The translations under genes and the position numbers were made by a program. The notes beneath the pieces were generated by a model. It was not told the DNA's origin, did not search any database, and saw only the letters and a list, made by a program, of their open reading frames with translations. From Lachnospiraceae bacterium UBA3804 (GTDB lineage: Bacteria; Bacillota; Clostridia; Lachnospirales; Lachnospiraceae), in contig DFEK01000002.1 of NCBI GenBank assembly GCA_002368665.1, positions 31,496-95,495 on the forward strand: a stretch of 64,000 bases of DNA, read 5' to 3'. Shown here piece by piece: positions 16,919-25,070 of the stretch. Numbering within the stretch: the first letter of the stretch is position 1; every line of letters starts with the position of its first letter.

Positions 16919-19225
16919 TTACTTTTCTTTTCTTAAATCCACTCTTCTTACCTTACCGGAAATGGTCTTCGGAAGTTCATCCACGAAGTCCACGATTCTC
17001 GGGTACTTGTAGGGTGCGGTGTGGCTCTTTACGTAGGTCTGGATTTCCTTCTTCAGTTCGTCCGATCCCTTGGTACCCTTGGTCAGTACAATGATAGCAC
17101 GAACCACCTGTCCGCGGATTTCATCGGGAGCTGCGACAACCGCACACTCGAGTACGTAAGGAAGCTCCATGATAACAGATTCAATCTCGAAGGGTCCGAT
17201 ACGATAGCCGGAAGACTTGATCAAATCGTCTACACGGCCCACATACCAGAAGAATCCGTCCTCGTCCTTCCATGCCGTATCACCGGTATGATAATATCCG
17301 TCGTGCCATACGCTCTTGGTCTTTTCGTCGTTTAAGTAGTATCCCTGGAAGAGTCCGTTGGGTACTCCGTCCTCGGTCTTGATGACGATCTCACCGGTTT
17401 CGCCGACGGGAGCCAAGCTTCCGTCCGCTGCCATGATATCCACCTGATACTGGGGGGACGGACGTCCCATGGAACCGACTTTATTGTTCTCGCCAACATA
17501 GTTTGCGATGGTAAGTGTGGTCTCGGTCTGTCCGAAACCTTCCATGATTCGTACGCCGGTAGCCTTCAGGAACTGGGAATATACTTCCGGGTTCATTGCT
17601 TCGCCTGCAACCGTTGCATACTTGATGGAGCTTAAATCGTACTTCGCAAGATCTTCCTTGATGAAGAAACGATACATCGTAGTCGGTGCGCAGAATGTCG
17701 TAATTTTATATTTGGCAAACATCGGAAGGATGTCTTCTGCCTTAAATTTCTCAAAGTCATATACGAAGGTTGCTGCTTCGCAGAGCCATTGACCATATAA
17801 TTTACCCCACAAAGCCTTGCCCCAGCCGGTATCCGCGATGGTGAAATGAAGGCCGTTGGGATCTACATTATGCCAGTATTTTGCGGTAAGGAAATGTCCC
17901 AGGGGATATTTGTAGCTGTGAGCCGCAATGTTCGGATATCCGGTCGTTCCGGAGGTAAAGAGCATCAGCATTGTATCGTCTCCGCCGGGTGTGGCTTCCG
18001 TCCGGGGAAATTCATCCGGGAATTTCTCAAATTCTTTATCGAAATTATGCCAGCCTTCCTTCTCTCCGTTAACCATTACCTTGATCTTTAAAGTAGGGCT
18101 CTTCTTCTGTGCCATATCAACCTGATCCGCCACATCACCGGTACCGGTGCAGACGATGGCGGAAATACCGGCTGCATTAAAACGATATTCAAAATCGTGG
18201 TCTTTCAGAAGATGAGTGGCCGGAATCACGATCGCGCCCAGTTTGTGAAGACCGAGAATCGTAAACCAGAACTGATAATGTCTTTTCTCAACCAGCAGAA
18301 CTCTGTCGCCTTTTTTGATTCCGATGGATGCAAAATAGTTTGCTGCCATATTGGAATACTTCTTCATGTCTCCGAACGTGAATCTTCTGGATTCCTTCTC
18401 ATTGGAAACATAGATCATTGCGGTCTTTCCCGGAACCTTCTTGGCGAGTTCGTCTACCACATCATATGCAAAATTGAAATGCTCGTCGTTCTTGAATTTA
18501 ACATCATTTACAACACCGTACTCGTCAACCTTGGTTTCCACGAAACGCTCGTAGATGGGATTCTTAAGGTTTGCTTTGTCCACATTGGTCTTAACGAATT
18601 TCTGAACTTTATTCTCAACCTTGGAAGGTCCCTTTGCATCGGGGTTCATAACGACTGCGTAGATTTCGCAGTCTTCGCCGCCAAGAGCGATCTCGTTATG
18701 AGGGATTGCGGAATTGTAATAAATGGAATCGCCCTCATGAAGGATTTCGACCACATCGCCGACAACCATCTTCAAGCTTCCCTTGATGACGATATCCAGC
18801 TCCTGTCCCACATGTGTGGAATATTCGTAAGGCGGATTCAGGGCTTCCTGGGAATAGGGAATTCTTACGAAGAAAGGCTCGGCCAGTTTATTTTTAAACT
18901 TCGGAGCAAGGCGATAGTATTCAAAACCTTCACGTCTTACAATCTGGTCTCCCTCGCCCTTTCTGGTTACGGTTACTTCCGAAAGTGCGGGGCTTTCGCC
19001 TTCCATAAGATCCGTCATTTCAACGTTGCAGACCTGTGCGATCTTGTAGATGAAGGTGAAGGAAAAATCTTCTTCTCCGGATTCATATTTGGCATACTCT
19101 TCCGGTGTAAGACCGATTTTCTTTGCCAGCGCTTCCTGGGATAAATTCATATCCTCGCGAAGTGCCTTGATACGTCTTGCGACTTCCTGAATCTGTGTTT
19201 CCAACTGTGCAGTTTGGTTTGTCAT
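16919..19225 (-). CDS. XRE-cupin-acyl-CoA synthetase fusion (adenylate-forming ligase)
   Basis: A 768-residue three-part protein. Residues about 14-75 are a Cro/CI helix-turn-helix (IKALREDMNLSQEALAKKIG). About 100-190 is a cupin of the kind fused to XRE regulators (GQELDIVIKGSLK). From about 230 on it is an AMP-dependent acyl-CoA synthetase of the medium-chain/ACSM type, with FTSGTTGYP, EGFGQTE, YHTGDTAW and the C-terminal KTISGKVRR Lys motif. It would activate a carboxylic acid to an acyl-CoA and may bind DNA too. The ATG follows TTAGGAGG. The gene sits alone behind a T-box leader and before its own terminator. The leader's specifier points to isoleucine, so 2-methylbutyrate is a reasonable substrate guess. 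Confidence 0.88.
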   Translation of the reverse strand: MTNQTAQLETQIQEVARRIKALREDMNLSQEALAKKIGLTPEEYAKYESGEEDFSFTFIYKIAQVCNVEMTDLMEGESPALSEVTVTRKGEGDQIVRREGFEYYRLAPKFKNKLAEPFFVRIPYSQEALNPPYEYSTHVGQELDIVIKGSLKMVVGDVVEILHEGDSIYYNSAIPHNEIALGGEDCEIYAVVMNPDAKGPSKVENKVQKFVKTNVDKANLKNPIYERFVETKVDEYGVVNDVKFKNDEHFNFAYDVVDELAKKVPGKTAMIYVSNEKESRRFTFGDMKKYSNMAANYFASIGIKKGDRVLLVEKRHYQFWFTILGLHKLGAIVIPATHLLKDHDFEYRFNAAGISAIVCTGTGDVADQVDMAQKKSPTLKIKVMVNGEKEGWHNFDKEFEKFPDEFPRTEATPGGDDTMLMLFTSGTTGYPNIAAHSYKYPLGHFLTAKYWHNVDPNGLHFTIADTGWGKALWGKLYGQWLCEAATFVYDFEKFKAEDILPMFAKYKITTFCAPTTMYRFFIKEDLAKYDLSSIKYATVAGEAMNPEVYSQFLKATGVRIMEGFGQTETTLTIANYVGENNKVGSMGRPSPQYQVDIMAADGSLAPVGETGEIVIKTEDGVPNGLFQGYYLNDEKTKSVWHDGYYHTGDTAWKDEDGFFWYVGRVDDLIKSSGYRIGPFEIESVIMELPYVLECAVVAAPDEIRGQVVRAIIVLTKGTKGSDELKKEIQTYVKSHTAPYKYPRIVDFVDELPKTISGKVRRVDLRKEK

Positions 19226-19276
19226 AATTGACCTCCTAAATGTGAATACTGCTCACTCCAGGGGTTGAGGAAGAAA

Positions 19277-19545
19277 TAAAAAAACCGCCTCAATCTTCAT
19301 TGAGACGGGTTAAAATCCAATCCGCGGTACCACTCAACTTCATCCCTATGGGATGCCCTCAGTAAGCTCCAACAAGCTCTTTGCCTTAACGCGGCGACTA
19401 CGTGAACATCTACTCAGGCATTGCCCTTTGGTGTCCCGGCTCGGAAGGGATAACCACCGTACCATCAATTACTGTCTCACACCAACCGACAGCTCTCTGA
19501 AAATCGAAATTGCACGTGTCTTCTTCGTCACAGCCTTTCACTATA
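19277..19545 (-). promoter_or_regulatory. T-box leader with isoleucine (ATC) specifier and terminator
   Basis: Minus-strand leader of the acyl-CoA synthetase gene. It has the AGAGAG bulge region and distal Stem I (CGGTTGGTGTGAGAC), the specifier segment GGTT-ATC-C-CTTC-CGAGC, the T-box TGGTACCGCGG (19322-19332) and a terminator (CCGTCTCAAT/ATTGAGGCGG, 19285-19308, then seven T). Aligned with the well-studied glyQS leader, the codon position is ATC (19449-19451), read by tRNA-Ile. The TGGT bulge base U suits an A discriminator base, as in tRNA-Ile. Uncharged tRNA-Ile would favour the antiterminator and switch the gene on. Confidence 0.93.
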
Positions 19546-19549
19546 GGTT

Positions 19550-19578
19550 AACATATCACCGAAAAAAACAATTGTCAA
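19550..19578 (-). promoter_or_regulatory. Sigma-A promoter of the T-box transcript
   Basis: TTGACA (19573-19578), 17-base spacer, TATGTT (19550-19555), minus strand. The -35 box directly abuts the TAA stop of the upstream fabF-like gene, so the operon before it and this promoter share no spare DNA and no terminator lies between them. Confidence 0.8.
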
Positions 19579-20793
19579 TTATTTTTTTGTAAAAATTAAA
19601 ACCGCGTTAAATCCGCCGAACCCGAAGGAGTTTGACATCACATAATCCGTCTTTACGGCAATTCCCTCATTCTGAACCAGATTTACATCGCATTTTTCAT
19701 CCTGTGACTTCAGATGAATTGTCGGCACAATGAAACCTTCTTCCAATGTTTTCACACTGACTACAGCTTCCAGCGCGGCAGACGCGGAAAGCATGTGACC
19801 GGTCATGGATTTGATCGACGTTACATACGGTTTCCGGTAATCCTCACCGAATGCTTCTTTGATTGCAAGGCATTCTGCCTGATCATTCAGTCTTGTTCCG
19901 GTTCCGTGAGCATTGATATGCGTGATCCGATCCGGTGAAATATTTGCATCCTGCATTGCTCTTTTCATGGCGATCGCAGCATATCTGCCGTCCTCCCTGG
20001 GTGCCGTCTGATGATTCGCATCGTTGGAATATCCGTAGCCCGCAATCTCGGCATAAATATGTGCTCCCCTTTGCAGCGCATGTTCCAGGCTTTCCAAAAC
20101 CAGAACCGCAGCCCCTTCTCCGGGAACGAAGCCGCGTCTTTCGGCATCGAAAGGAATCGAGGAACGGCTCACATCGTCTCCGGTATACAGTGCACGCATT
20201 GCGGCAAATCCTTTGATAACGTTTCTGCTTAAAGCAGAATCCGCACCTCCCGCTATCATCACATCTTCCATGCCGAACCGGATTCGAAGATACGCTTCTC
20301 CGATTGCATTGGCTCCTCCTGCGCAGGCGGAAACCGGAGCAAGATTGATTCCGTGGGCGCCTGCATCCATGGCCACCATGGCTGAAGGGGAATGAACGGC
20401 GCTTCCCGGAACAAAGAAAGGTCCGATCTGATTGTTTGAAATGCCTTTATCCAGAACCTCTCCGCCACCGATGGAGGAAGAAATCATAACACCCATCCGC
20501 TCCGGATCAAATGTTCCTTCGGAAAGATTCGCATCCGCCAAAGCTTCCTTTGCTGCAATCCGTGCAAACGATGTGGCACGCGATGCGAAACGGATGTCTC
20601 TTTTTTCAAGTTTTTCCTCCGGAATACGGTTATCCACTTCTCCGACCAGGGAAACAGGAATATCGTCGCTCTCCGGGTTTTGGAAGGGCGCAATCCCGCA
20701 GAATCCCGCTTTGCAGTTTTGCCAGATTTCTTTAACATTACCGCCGATGGGGGAAACCGCACCCATTCCGGTAATAACTACCCTGTGCTCCAT
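19579..20793 (-). CDS. Beta-ketoacyl-ACP synthase II (FabF-like)
   Basis: A 404-residue condensing enzyme with the complete Cys-His-His set: Cys157 in SACAGGAN, His in NAHGTGT and His in TGHMLSA. It should extend an acyl chain with malonyl-ACP. It is the last gene of the seven-gene acyl operon and its ATG overlaps the ACP stop (TAATG). Because it is paired with a dedicated ACP and a KASIII, and there are no fabD, fabG or fabZ genes here, it looks like part of a special-purpose pathway that borrows reduction steps from housekeeping fatty acid synthesis. It could also be a second housekeeping FabF. Confidence 0.92.
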   Translation of the reverse strand: MEHRVVITGMGAVSPIGGNVKEIWQNCKAGFCGIAPFQNPESDDIPVSLVGEVDNRIPEEKLEKRDIRFASRATSFARIAAKEALADANLSEGTFDPERMGVMISSSIGGGEVLDKGISNNQIGPFFVPGSAVHSPSAMVAMDAGAHGINLAPVSACAGGANAIGEAYLRIRFGMEDVMIAGGADSALSRNVIKGFAAMRALYTGDDVSRSSIPFDAERRGFVPGEGAAVLVLESLEHALQRGAHIYAEIAGYGYSNDANHQTAPREDGRYAAIAMKRAMQDANISPDRITHINAHGTGTRLNDQAECLAIKEAFGEDYRKPYVTSIKSMTGHMLSASAALEAVVSVKTLEEGFIVPTIHLKSQDEKCDVNLVQNEGIAVKTDYVMSNSFGFGGFNAVLIFTKK

Positions 20794-21032
20794 TACGCTT
20801 CCTCTTTCGTTTTCTTTTCAAGTAACGCAATGACATCCGCAACGGTTTCAATCTCCATTACTTCCTCATCCTCGACATGGATGTTAAACTTTTGCTCCAT
20901 ATCCAGAATCAGCTGCATGCTCGCAAGGGAATCGATTCCCAGATCCTCTTTCAGTCTGCTTGCTTCGGTAATCTCGCTTTCGTCGACGAAGAACTCTTCG
21001 CTGATGGCTTTCCTAATAGCTTCTAAAAACAT
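20793..21032 (-). CDS. Acyl carrier protein
   Basis: A 79-residue acidic carrier protein. The phosphopantetheine site is Ser35 in GIDSLASM. The start follows AAAGGAG. It lies between the KASIII gene (16 bp gap) and the overlapping KASII gene, so it is probably the dedicated carrier of this pathway. Activation would need a phosphopantetheinyl transferase such as the one at 5048-5770. Confidence 0.95.
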   Translation of the reverse strand: MFLEAIRKAISEEFFVDESEITEASRLKEDLGIDSLASMQLILDMEQKFNIHVEDEEVMEIETVADVIALLEKKTKEEA

Positions 21033-21048
21033 GGAATTCTCCTTTACT

Positions 21049-21978
21049 TTATAACTGCAGTAACATCAGATTAATGGTTAATCCGGCGGCCGTTCCGCAA
21101 AGCAACACCGTACTTCCTTCTCCGATTTTTCCACTCTTCAATGCCTTGCAAAGAAGGAACGGAACGGATGCGGACACCATGTTTCCGTATTGGGAAACAC
21201 AGTCCATATATTTGCCTTCTGGAATATTCATCCTGGACATAAACATGGAAAGCGCTTTGGACGCCTGATGCGGAATGATCAGATCGATATCGTCGAGGGA
21301 TAAGTGATTCTCCTCCATAAAGGAATTGAAAACACCCGGCAGATATCTTGCCATGGAAAAGAGCGCCGCCCTTCCCTTCATGTCAAACAAATAATCCGCA
21401 AGATTCTCTTCTTTGAATTCGTAACTCGGTTTGAGGGATCCGCCGCCACGGATCTCGGTTGCATGGGCACCCTCGGAATAGGTTTTTTGCAGTGTGGCGA
21501 CCACACCCTGGCTTAATTCACTCTTTGTAACAATGACTGCGGCTGCGCCGTCGGAAAAAAGCTCATAGCTTTCTTTCTGCTCTTCGTTGAGACCTACGGA
21601 TGCCTTGTCACAACCGATGACCAGGATGTTTTTATACTGCCCGGCTTCAATGTACAATGACGCAATATCCAGTGCCGTGATAAAACTCGAGCAGGAAGAA
21701 TTGACATCAAATGCGGGAATTCCGAGTCCTTTCGCAAGGCGCTCATGAAGCAAAGTGGCAGATGCCGGGATCAGCTGTGCACAGACAGCCCCGCCATACA
21801 GGATCAGATCGATATCCTTCATTGTAAGGCCGGCAGAAACCAGTGCTTCCTTTGTGGCTGCCTCCGCCATGTCAATCATGGACACATCCTTGCCGCAGCG
21901 GTATCTGACCTGGTCGTCAAACATGATTTTGTTTTCCGGAAGATAGGTTCCGTACCCTATGATTTTAATTCTTCTCAT
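21049..21978 (-). CDS. 3-oxoacyl-ACP synthase III-like condensing enzyme
   Basis: A 309-residue KASIII/FabH-type enzyme with the Cys96 (NSSCSSF), His (IPHQAS) and Asn (YGNMVSAS) triad, so it should be active in Claisen condensation using an acyl-CoA starter. The ATG at 21978 is chosen because the product then opens MRRIKIIGYGTYLPE, as the family does; a TTG six bases upstream is the alternative. It overlaps the end of the ligase gene by 14 bp. In this operon the starter could come from one of the adenylate-forming enzymes. OleA-like head-to-head condensation is a further possibility but not shown by the sequence. Confidence 0.9.
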   Translation of the reverse strand: MRRIKIIGYGTYLPENKIMFDDQVRYRCGKDVSMIDMAEAATKEALVSAGLTMKDIDLILYGGAVCAQLIPASATLLHERLAKGLGIPAFDVNSSCSSFITALDIASLYIEAGQYKNILVIGCDKASVGLNEEQKESYELFSDGAAAVIVTKSELSQGVVATLQKTYSEGAHATEIRGGGSLKPSYEFKEENLADYLFDMKGRAALFSMARYLPGVFNSFMEENHLSLDDIDLIIPHQASKALSMFMSRMNIPEGKYMDCVSQYGNMVSASVPFLLCKALKSGKIGEGSTVLLCGTAAGLTINLMLLQL

Positions 21979-23263
21979 AAACAAATTTTCTCTCTACGCG
22001 TTTTACTTTTTTGCCGGGTTCCGTACTGTAGGGCGCAAATTCGATCTCGGGCATTTTAAAATGCATGCGTCCGGCCAGAATCCGAAACTCTTCAATGGTA
22101 TCTTTCTTTGTTTTATCGTCAATCCGGTCGATATAGATGGTCAACCGGTCTTTGGCATCCTGTGTAACGCGGTAATTATTGATATCTTCCACATAGACCA
22201 TGCAGCGGCTGATAAAGTCCGGAAAAACCGTCACATCCTCTCCGGTACCTTCGGAATCTTTCTCAAAATAGAAAATATCATCTTCCCTTCCTTCGATCCT
22301 CTCCAGTACAAGCGAAGGGTTTCCGCAGGTACATTTTTCCTTCGATTCCACCAAAACATCATTTAAGCGGTAGCGGATGATCGGCTGCGAAGAACGGCGG
22401 AAATCCGTGATGATCGGAACGAAGCGGTTCTCTCCGATATACTCTTTTTCAAGATAAATGATATCCTCGTTGATATGGAATTTGCCGCACTCGCAGGTAC
22501 AACCCAGGAATCCTTCCGTACACTGGTAAACCTGGTGGATGATCGAAGCACCGAAGACTTTTTTGATATACCGTTCATCGGACTCATTCAAAACCTCCGC
22601 AACGGAAATGATCTTCTCCGGATGGATTTTAAGTTCCCCGTTCTCCTGCACCCTGGCGATTTCTTTCAAAACGGAGGGCGGTCCCACCAAAAGTGTCGGC
22701 GGAAACTGTTTTAACCGTTCAATATGCTCCTCCATGGGTTTTAACAGATCAAAGAATGCAAAAGTCAAAACCGAAGAATTGACGGTCTCATACAGATTAT
22801 TGTCCGCACGCAGGAAAAAAGCGACTTTGTGATGCAGAATATGACCTTTGGGAAGAAGTTTGGCCAAAACCGCACCGGCCCACTCCATTCTCTCTTTCTC
22901 GCTGATTATAAAAAGCCCTCTGTGCCCGCTTGTTCCCGATGAAAGTCCGACGGAAACTTTGCCGATGGTCGGAGTGAAATCCCTGGTGCGCTCGCTTTCA
23001 ATCGCAAGGTTTAATGCTTCATCACGCTTAATTCCCTGCGTATTTAACGTATCGAAATTCTCCATCATGGAGTTTTTATCCATAACCGGCAGATTCTCAA
23101 GGCGACTGCAGTCCTTATCCGCGTAAAAAGGAGATCCTGCTTTGATAAAGGCAAGCTGTTTTCGAAGCATCTTCTGCTGATACTTTTCCAGTTTTGCTCT
23201 GTCGGAGAATTTCCGCAGCCAGCGGACTTCCGCAAAATTTTTTAAAGCCGTCAGTTTACTCAT
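21965..23263 (-). CDS. Adenylate-forming ligase, coenzyme F390 synthetase/PaaK-like
   Basis: A 432-residue member of the phenylacetate-CoA ligase/F390 synthetase branch of ANL enzymes. The phosphate-binding loop is SSGTSGHRG, and YQCTEGFLG and RYRLNDV match the later core motifs. Two Cys pairs (CTCECGK and CTCGN) may bind zinc. It likely adenylates a carboxylate, but the acceptor (CoA, ACP or an amine) cannot be read from sequence. Methanogen cofactor F390 is not expected here, so the family name is not a function. It overlaps the MBL gene upstream by 8 bp (ATGAGTAA) and the KASIII gene downstream. Confidence 0.82.
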   Translation of the reverse strand: MSKLTALKNFAEVRWLRKFSDRAKLEKYQQKMLRKQLAFIKAGSPFYADKDCSRLENLPVMDKNSMMENFDTLNTQGIKRDEALNLAIESERTRDFTPTIGKVSVGLSSGTSGHRGLFIISEKERMEWAGAVLAKLLPKGHILHHKVAFFLRADNNLYETVNSSVLTFAFFDLLKPMEEHIERLKQFPPTLLVGPPSVLKEIARVQENGELKIHPEKIISVAEVLNESDERYIKKVFGASIIHQVYQCTEGFLGCTCECGKFHINEDIIYLEKEYIGENRFVPIITDFRRSSQPIIRYRLNDVLVESKEKCTCGNPSLVLERIEGREDDIFYFEKDSEGTGEDVTVFPDFISRCMVYVEDINNYRVTQDAKDRLTIYIDRIDDKTKKDTIEEFRILAGRMHFKMPEIEFAPYSTEPGKKVKRVERKFVYEKN

Positions 23264-24068
23264 GAATCAGATCCTTTTTGACATTTTTTTCATGTGACAA
23301 ATACACCGAAACTCTCGCGTCCATCATTTTACGGATCGTTTCCATGGTCTTTTGGTAAGCACGGAAATCATACTGCACTAGTCTGGCCGGTTTGCTCATC
23401 TCCTCCGCACGGCCCAAAAATTCCAATCCCCAGGCTGCATCGGCGCCGAGGAAGATCCTGTACTCCCAAAGATAAGCTCCCATCTGTCCGGCAGAATGCC
23501 CGGAGATATCCGTAAGGATGACCGATCCGTCACGGAACAGATCATAGCCGTCAAAAAATGCATATTTCGAATCATATTTTCTGACCCTGTAGAGACGTTT
23601 CTCAAAGTCGTCCGGCAAAAGATCCGTAAAGATCAGATCAAAGAGTCTTCCCCTTTTGTACTGCTTAAAGCAGTCCATGGAACAGACAAGTTTCGCATTC
23701 GGAAAATCCTTCAATCCGCCGATATGGTCCGGATGAAGATGCGAAAGAATGATATACCGGATATCCTTCGCCGCAATTCCGTCTTTTCGAAGCTGCTCTG
23801 CCAAGGTTTCCTTCTTCGTAATATGCGTGGGGTTTAACAGGCGGTAAAGCATTCCTTTCCACCCACATTTGTAGTTTCTTTCACTGTATCCCGTATCAAA
23901 CAGGATATAGCCGTATTTGACATGATGCAGAAGATACACACCCGCAGGAAACGCGCGCTTTTTCTCCTTGGGATTTTTTACTATAAATCCCATGTGATTT
24001 ACGCAGTATCCGCAGGCATAGTAACGGACCATGTCAATATTCGGTTGGATCATATTTTTCACCGGCAT
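23256..24068 (-). CDS. MBL-fold hydrolase, N-acyl homoserine lactonase-like
   Basis: A 270-residue metallo-beta-lactamase fold enzyme with the HLHPDHIGG zinc motif (SHLHPDH), a later GHSAGQ His and an FLGADAAW Asp, matching the AiiA-like lactonase branch. In an acyl-synthesis operon it more likely hydrolyses a thioester, lactone or ester intermediate than quenches a signal, but this is inference. The ATG at 24068 has AAGGGTG upstream; an in-frame GTG at 24077 overlaps the stop of the epimerase gene. It ends in an 8-bp overlap with the ligase gene, which supports tight coupling. Confidence 0.85.
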   Translation of the reverse strand: MPVKNMIQPNIDMVRYYACGYCVNHMGFIVKNPKEKKRAFPAGVYLLHHVKYGYILFDTGYSERNYKCGWKGMLYRLLNPTHITKKETLAEQLRKDGIAAKDIRYIILSHLHPDHIGGLKDFPNAKLVCSMDCFKQYKRGRLFDLIFTDLLPDDFEKRLYRVRKYDSKYAFFDGYDLFRDGSVILTDISGHSAGQMGAYLWEYRIFLGADAAWGLEFLGRAEEMSKPARLVQYDFRAYQKTMETIRKMMDARVSVYLSHEKNVKKDLIHE

Positions 24069-24069
24069 T

Positions 24070-25062
24070 TTATTCACCCTTTTTCTGATTTGCTTTTAGA
24101 TCTTCGGCATACTTTCGTATTCCTTCGCTTAAGGTCATTTTCGGCTGATATCCGAAATCCGCTTTCGCTCTTTCGATATTCATTGTCTGGGAATAGCCAA
24201 GCGTCATAACCGTATAGCGTGTGATCGACGGTTCTTTGTAGATATGAAACAGTTTATAAACGCCTTCCAGAACGGATGCAGCCGCATACAAAAGTCCGAC
24301 CGGAAGCTTTTTGTACCTCGCTTCTTCCCCGATCTGAACGAACAGCTCCTCCAGAATCTTCTTAAATTCCCTCGGCTCCCCGTTTGTAATATTATAGGTC
24401 TCTCCCACGTCTTTGTCGGATTCCATGGCCAGGCGTAAAGCCAGCGCCACATTTTCCACGCAGGTGATATCCACCACATTCTTTCCGCCGTTCAGAAGCG
24501 GAATTCCGATGGTGCGGTTTGCCTTGATCAGTCTCGGGATAATGCTGGTATCACCAATCCCGAACAAACCTCTCGGACGAATGATCACCGTTGCAAGGCC
24601 TTCTTCGTGGGCTTTATTTACAAGCGCCTCTGCCATAATCTTGGTACGAATATAGAAATTCAGACGGTTCTTAACATTCACTTCGTCTTCTTTGATATCA
24701 AAGCGGTCCTTCTTCTCAGTATACACGCTCGGAGAAGAAACATGAACCATCTTCTTTACTCCGTTGGCGAAACAGAAATCGATCACATTCTGTGTCCCGA
24801 TTACATTGGCTTCGTAGAAATCATCCCACTTCCCCCAGACCGTGGATAACGCAGCCGCGTGGATCACATAGTCTGCAGGGCATTTAATGCCGGCAATCTC
24901 GCTCAGGTCACAGGGCAGGGTGTGACAGCCGTAGCTTTGGCTTAGCTCCTCGAGGCGCTTTACGTTTCTTCCCTGCGCCGTCACTTCATACCCGTTGGCA
25001 TGTAATTCTTCCACTAGATATTTTCCCAAAAATCCGGTTGCTCCGGTAACTAAAACATGCAT
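24070..25062 (-). CDS. NAD-dependent epimerase/dehydratase (3-beta-HSD-like extended SDR)
   Basis: A 330-residue extended short-chain dehydrogenase. The NAD-binding GATGFLGKYL motif is at residues 7-16, followed by HAAALSTVWG and the catalytic YxxxK as YIRTK. The family reduces or epimerises sugars, sterols or 2-alkyl-3-oxo acids; OleD of the olefin pathway belongs to it. Here it follows the condensation-adenylation gene by 8 bp and could reduce a keto or thioester group of the product. The start has TAGGAGA. Confidence 0.88.
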   Translation of the reverse strand: MHVLVTGATGFLGKYLVEELHANGYEVTAQGRNVKRLEELSQSYGCHTLPCDLSEIAGIKCPADYVIHAAALSTVWGKWDDFYEANVIGTQNVIDFCFANGVKKMVHVSSPSVYTEKKDRFDIKEDEVNVKNRLNFYIRTKIMAEALVNKAHEEGLATVIIRPRGLFGIGDTSIIPRLIKANRTIGIPLLNGGKNVVDITCVENVALALRLAMESDKDVGETYNITNGEPREFKKILEELFVQIGEEARYKKLPVGLLYAAASVLEGVYKLFHIYKEPSITRYTVMTLGYSQTMNIERAKADFGYQPKMTLSEGIRKYAEDLKANQKKGE

Positions 25063-25070
25063 GGCATCTC

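Noticed and set aside
18197..19144. Long plus-strand open frame (315 codons) opposite the acyl-CoA synthetase gene
   Set aside because: It is a mirror of a well-conserved enzyme on the other strand, has no ribosome binding site and its Cys/His/Ile-rich translation has no recognisable domain.
21965..23263. Coenzyme F390/F420 metabolism
   Set aside because: Only the family name suggests it; no F420 genes are present and the operon context is acyl-chain chemistry.
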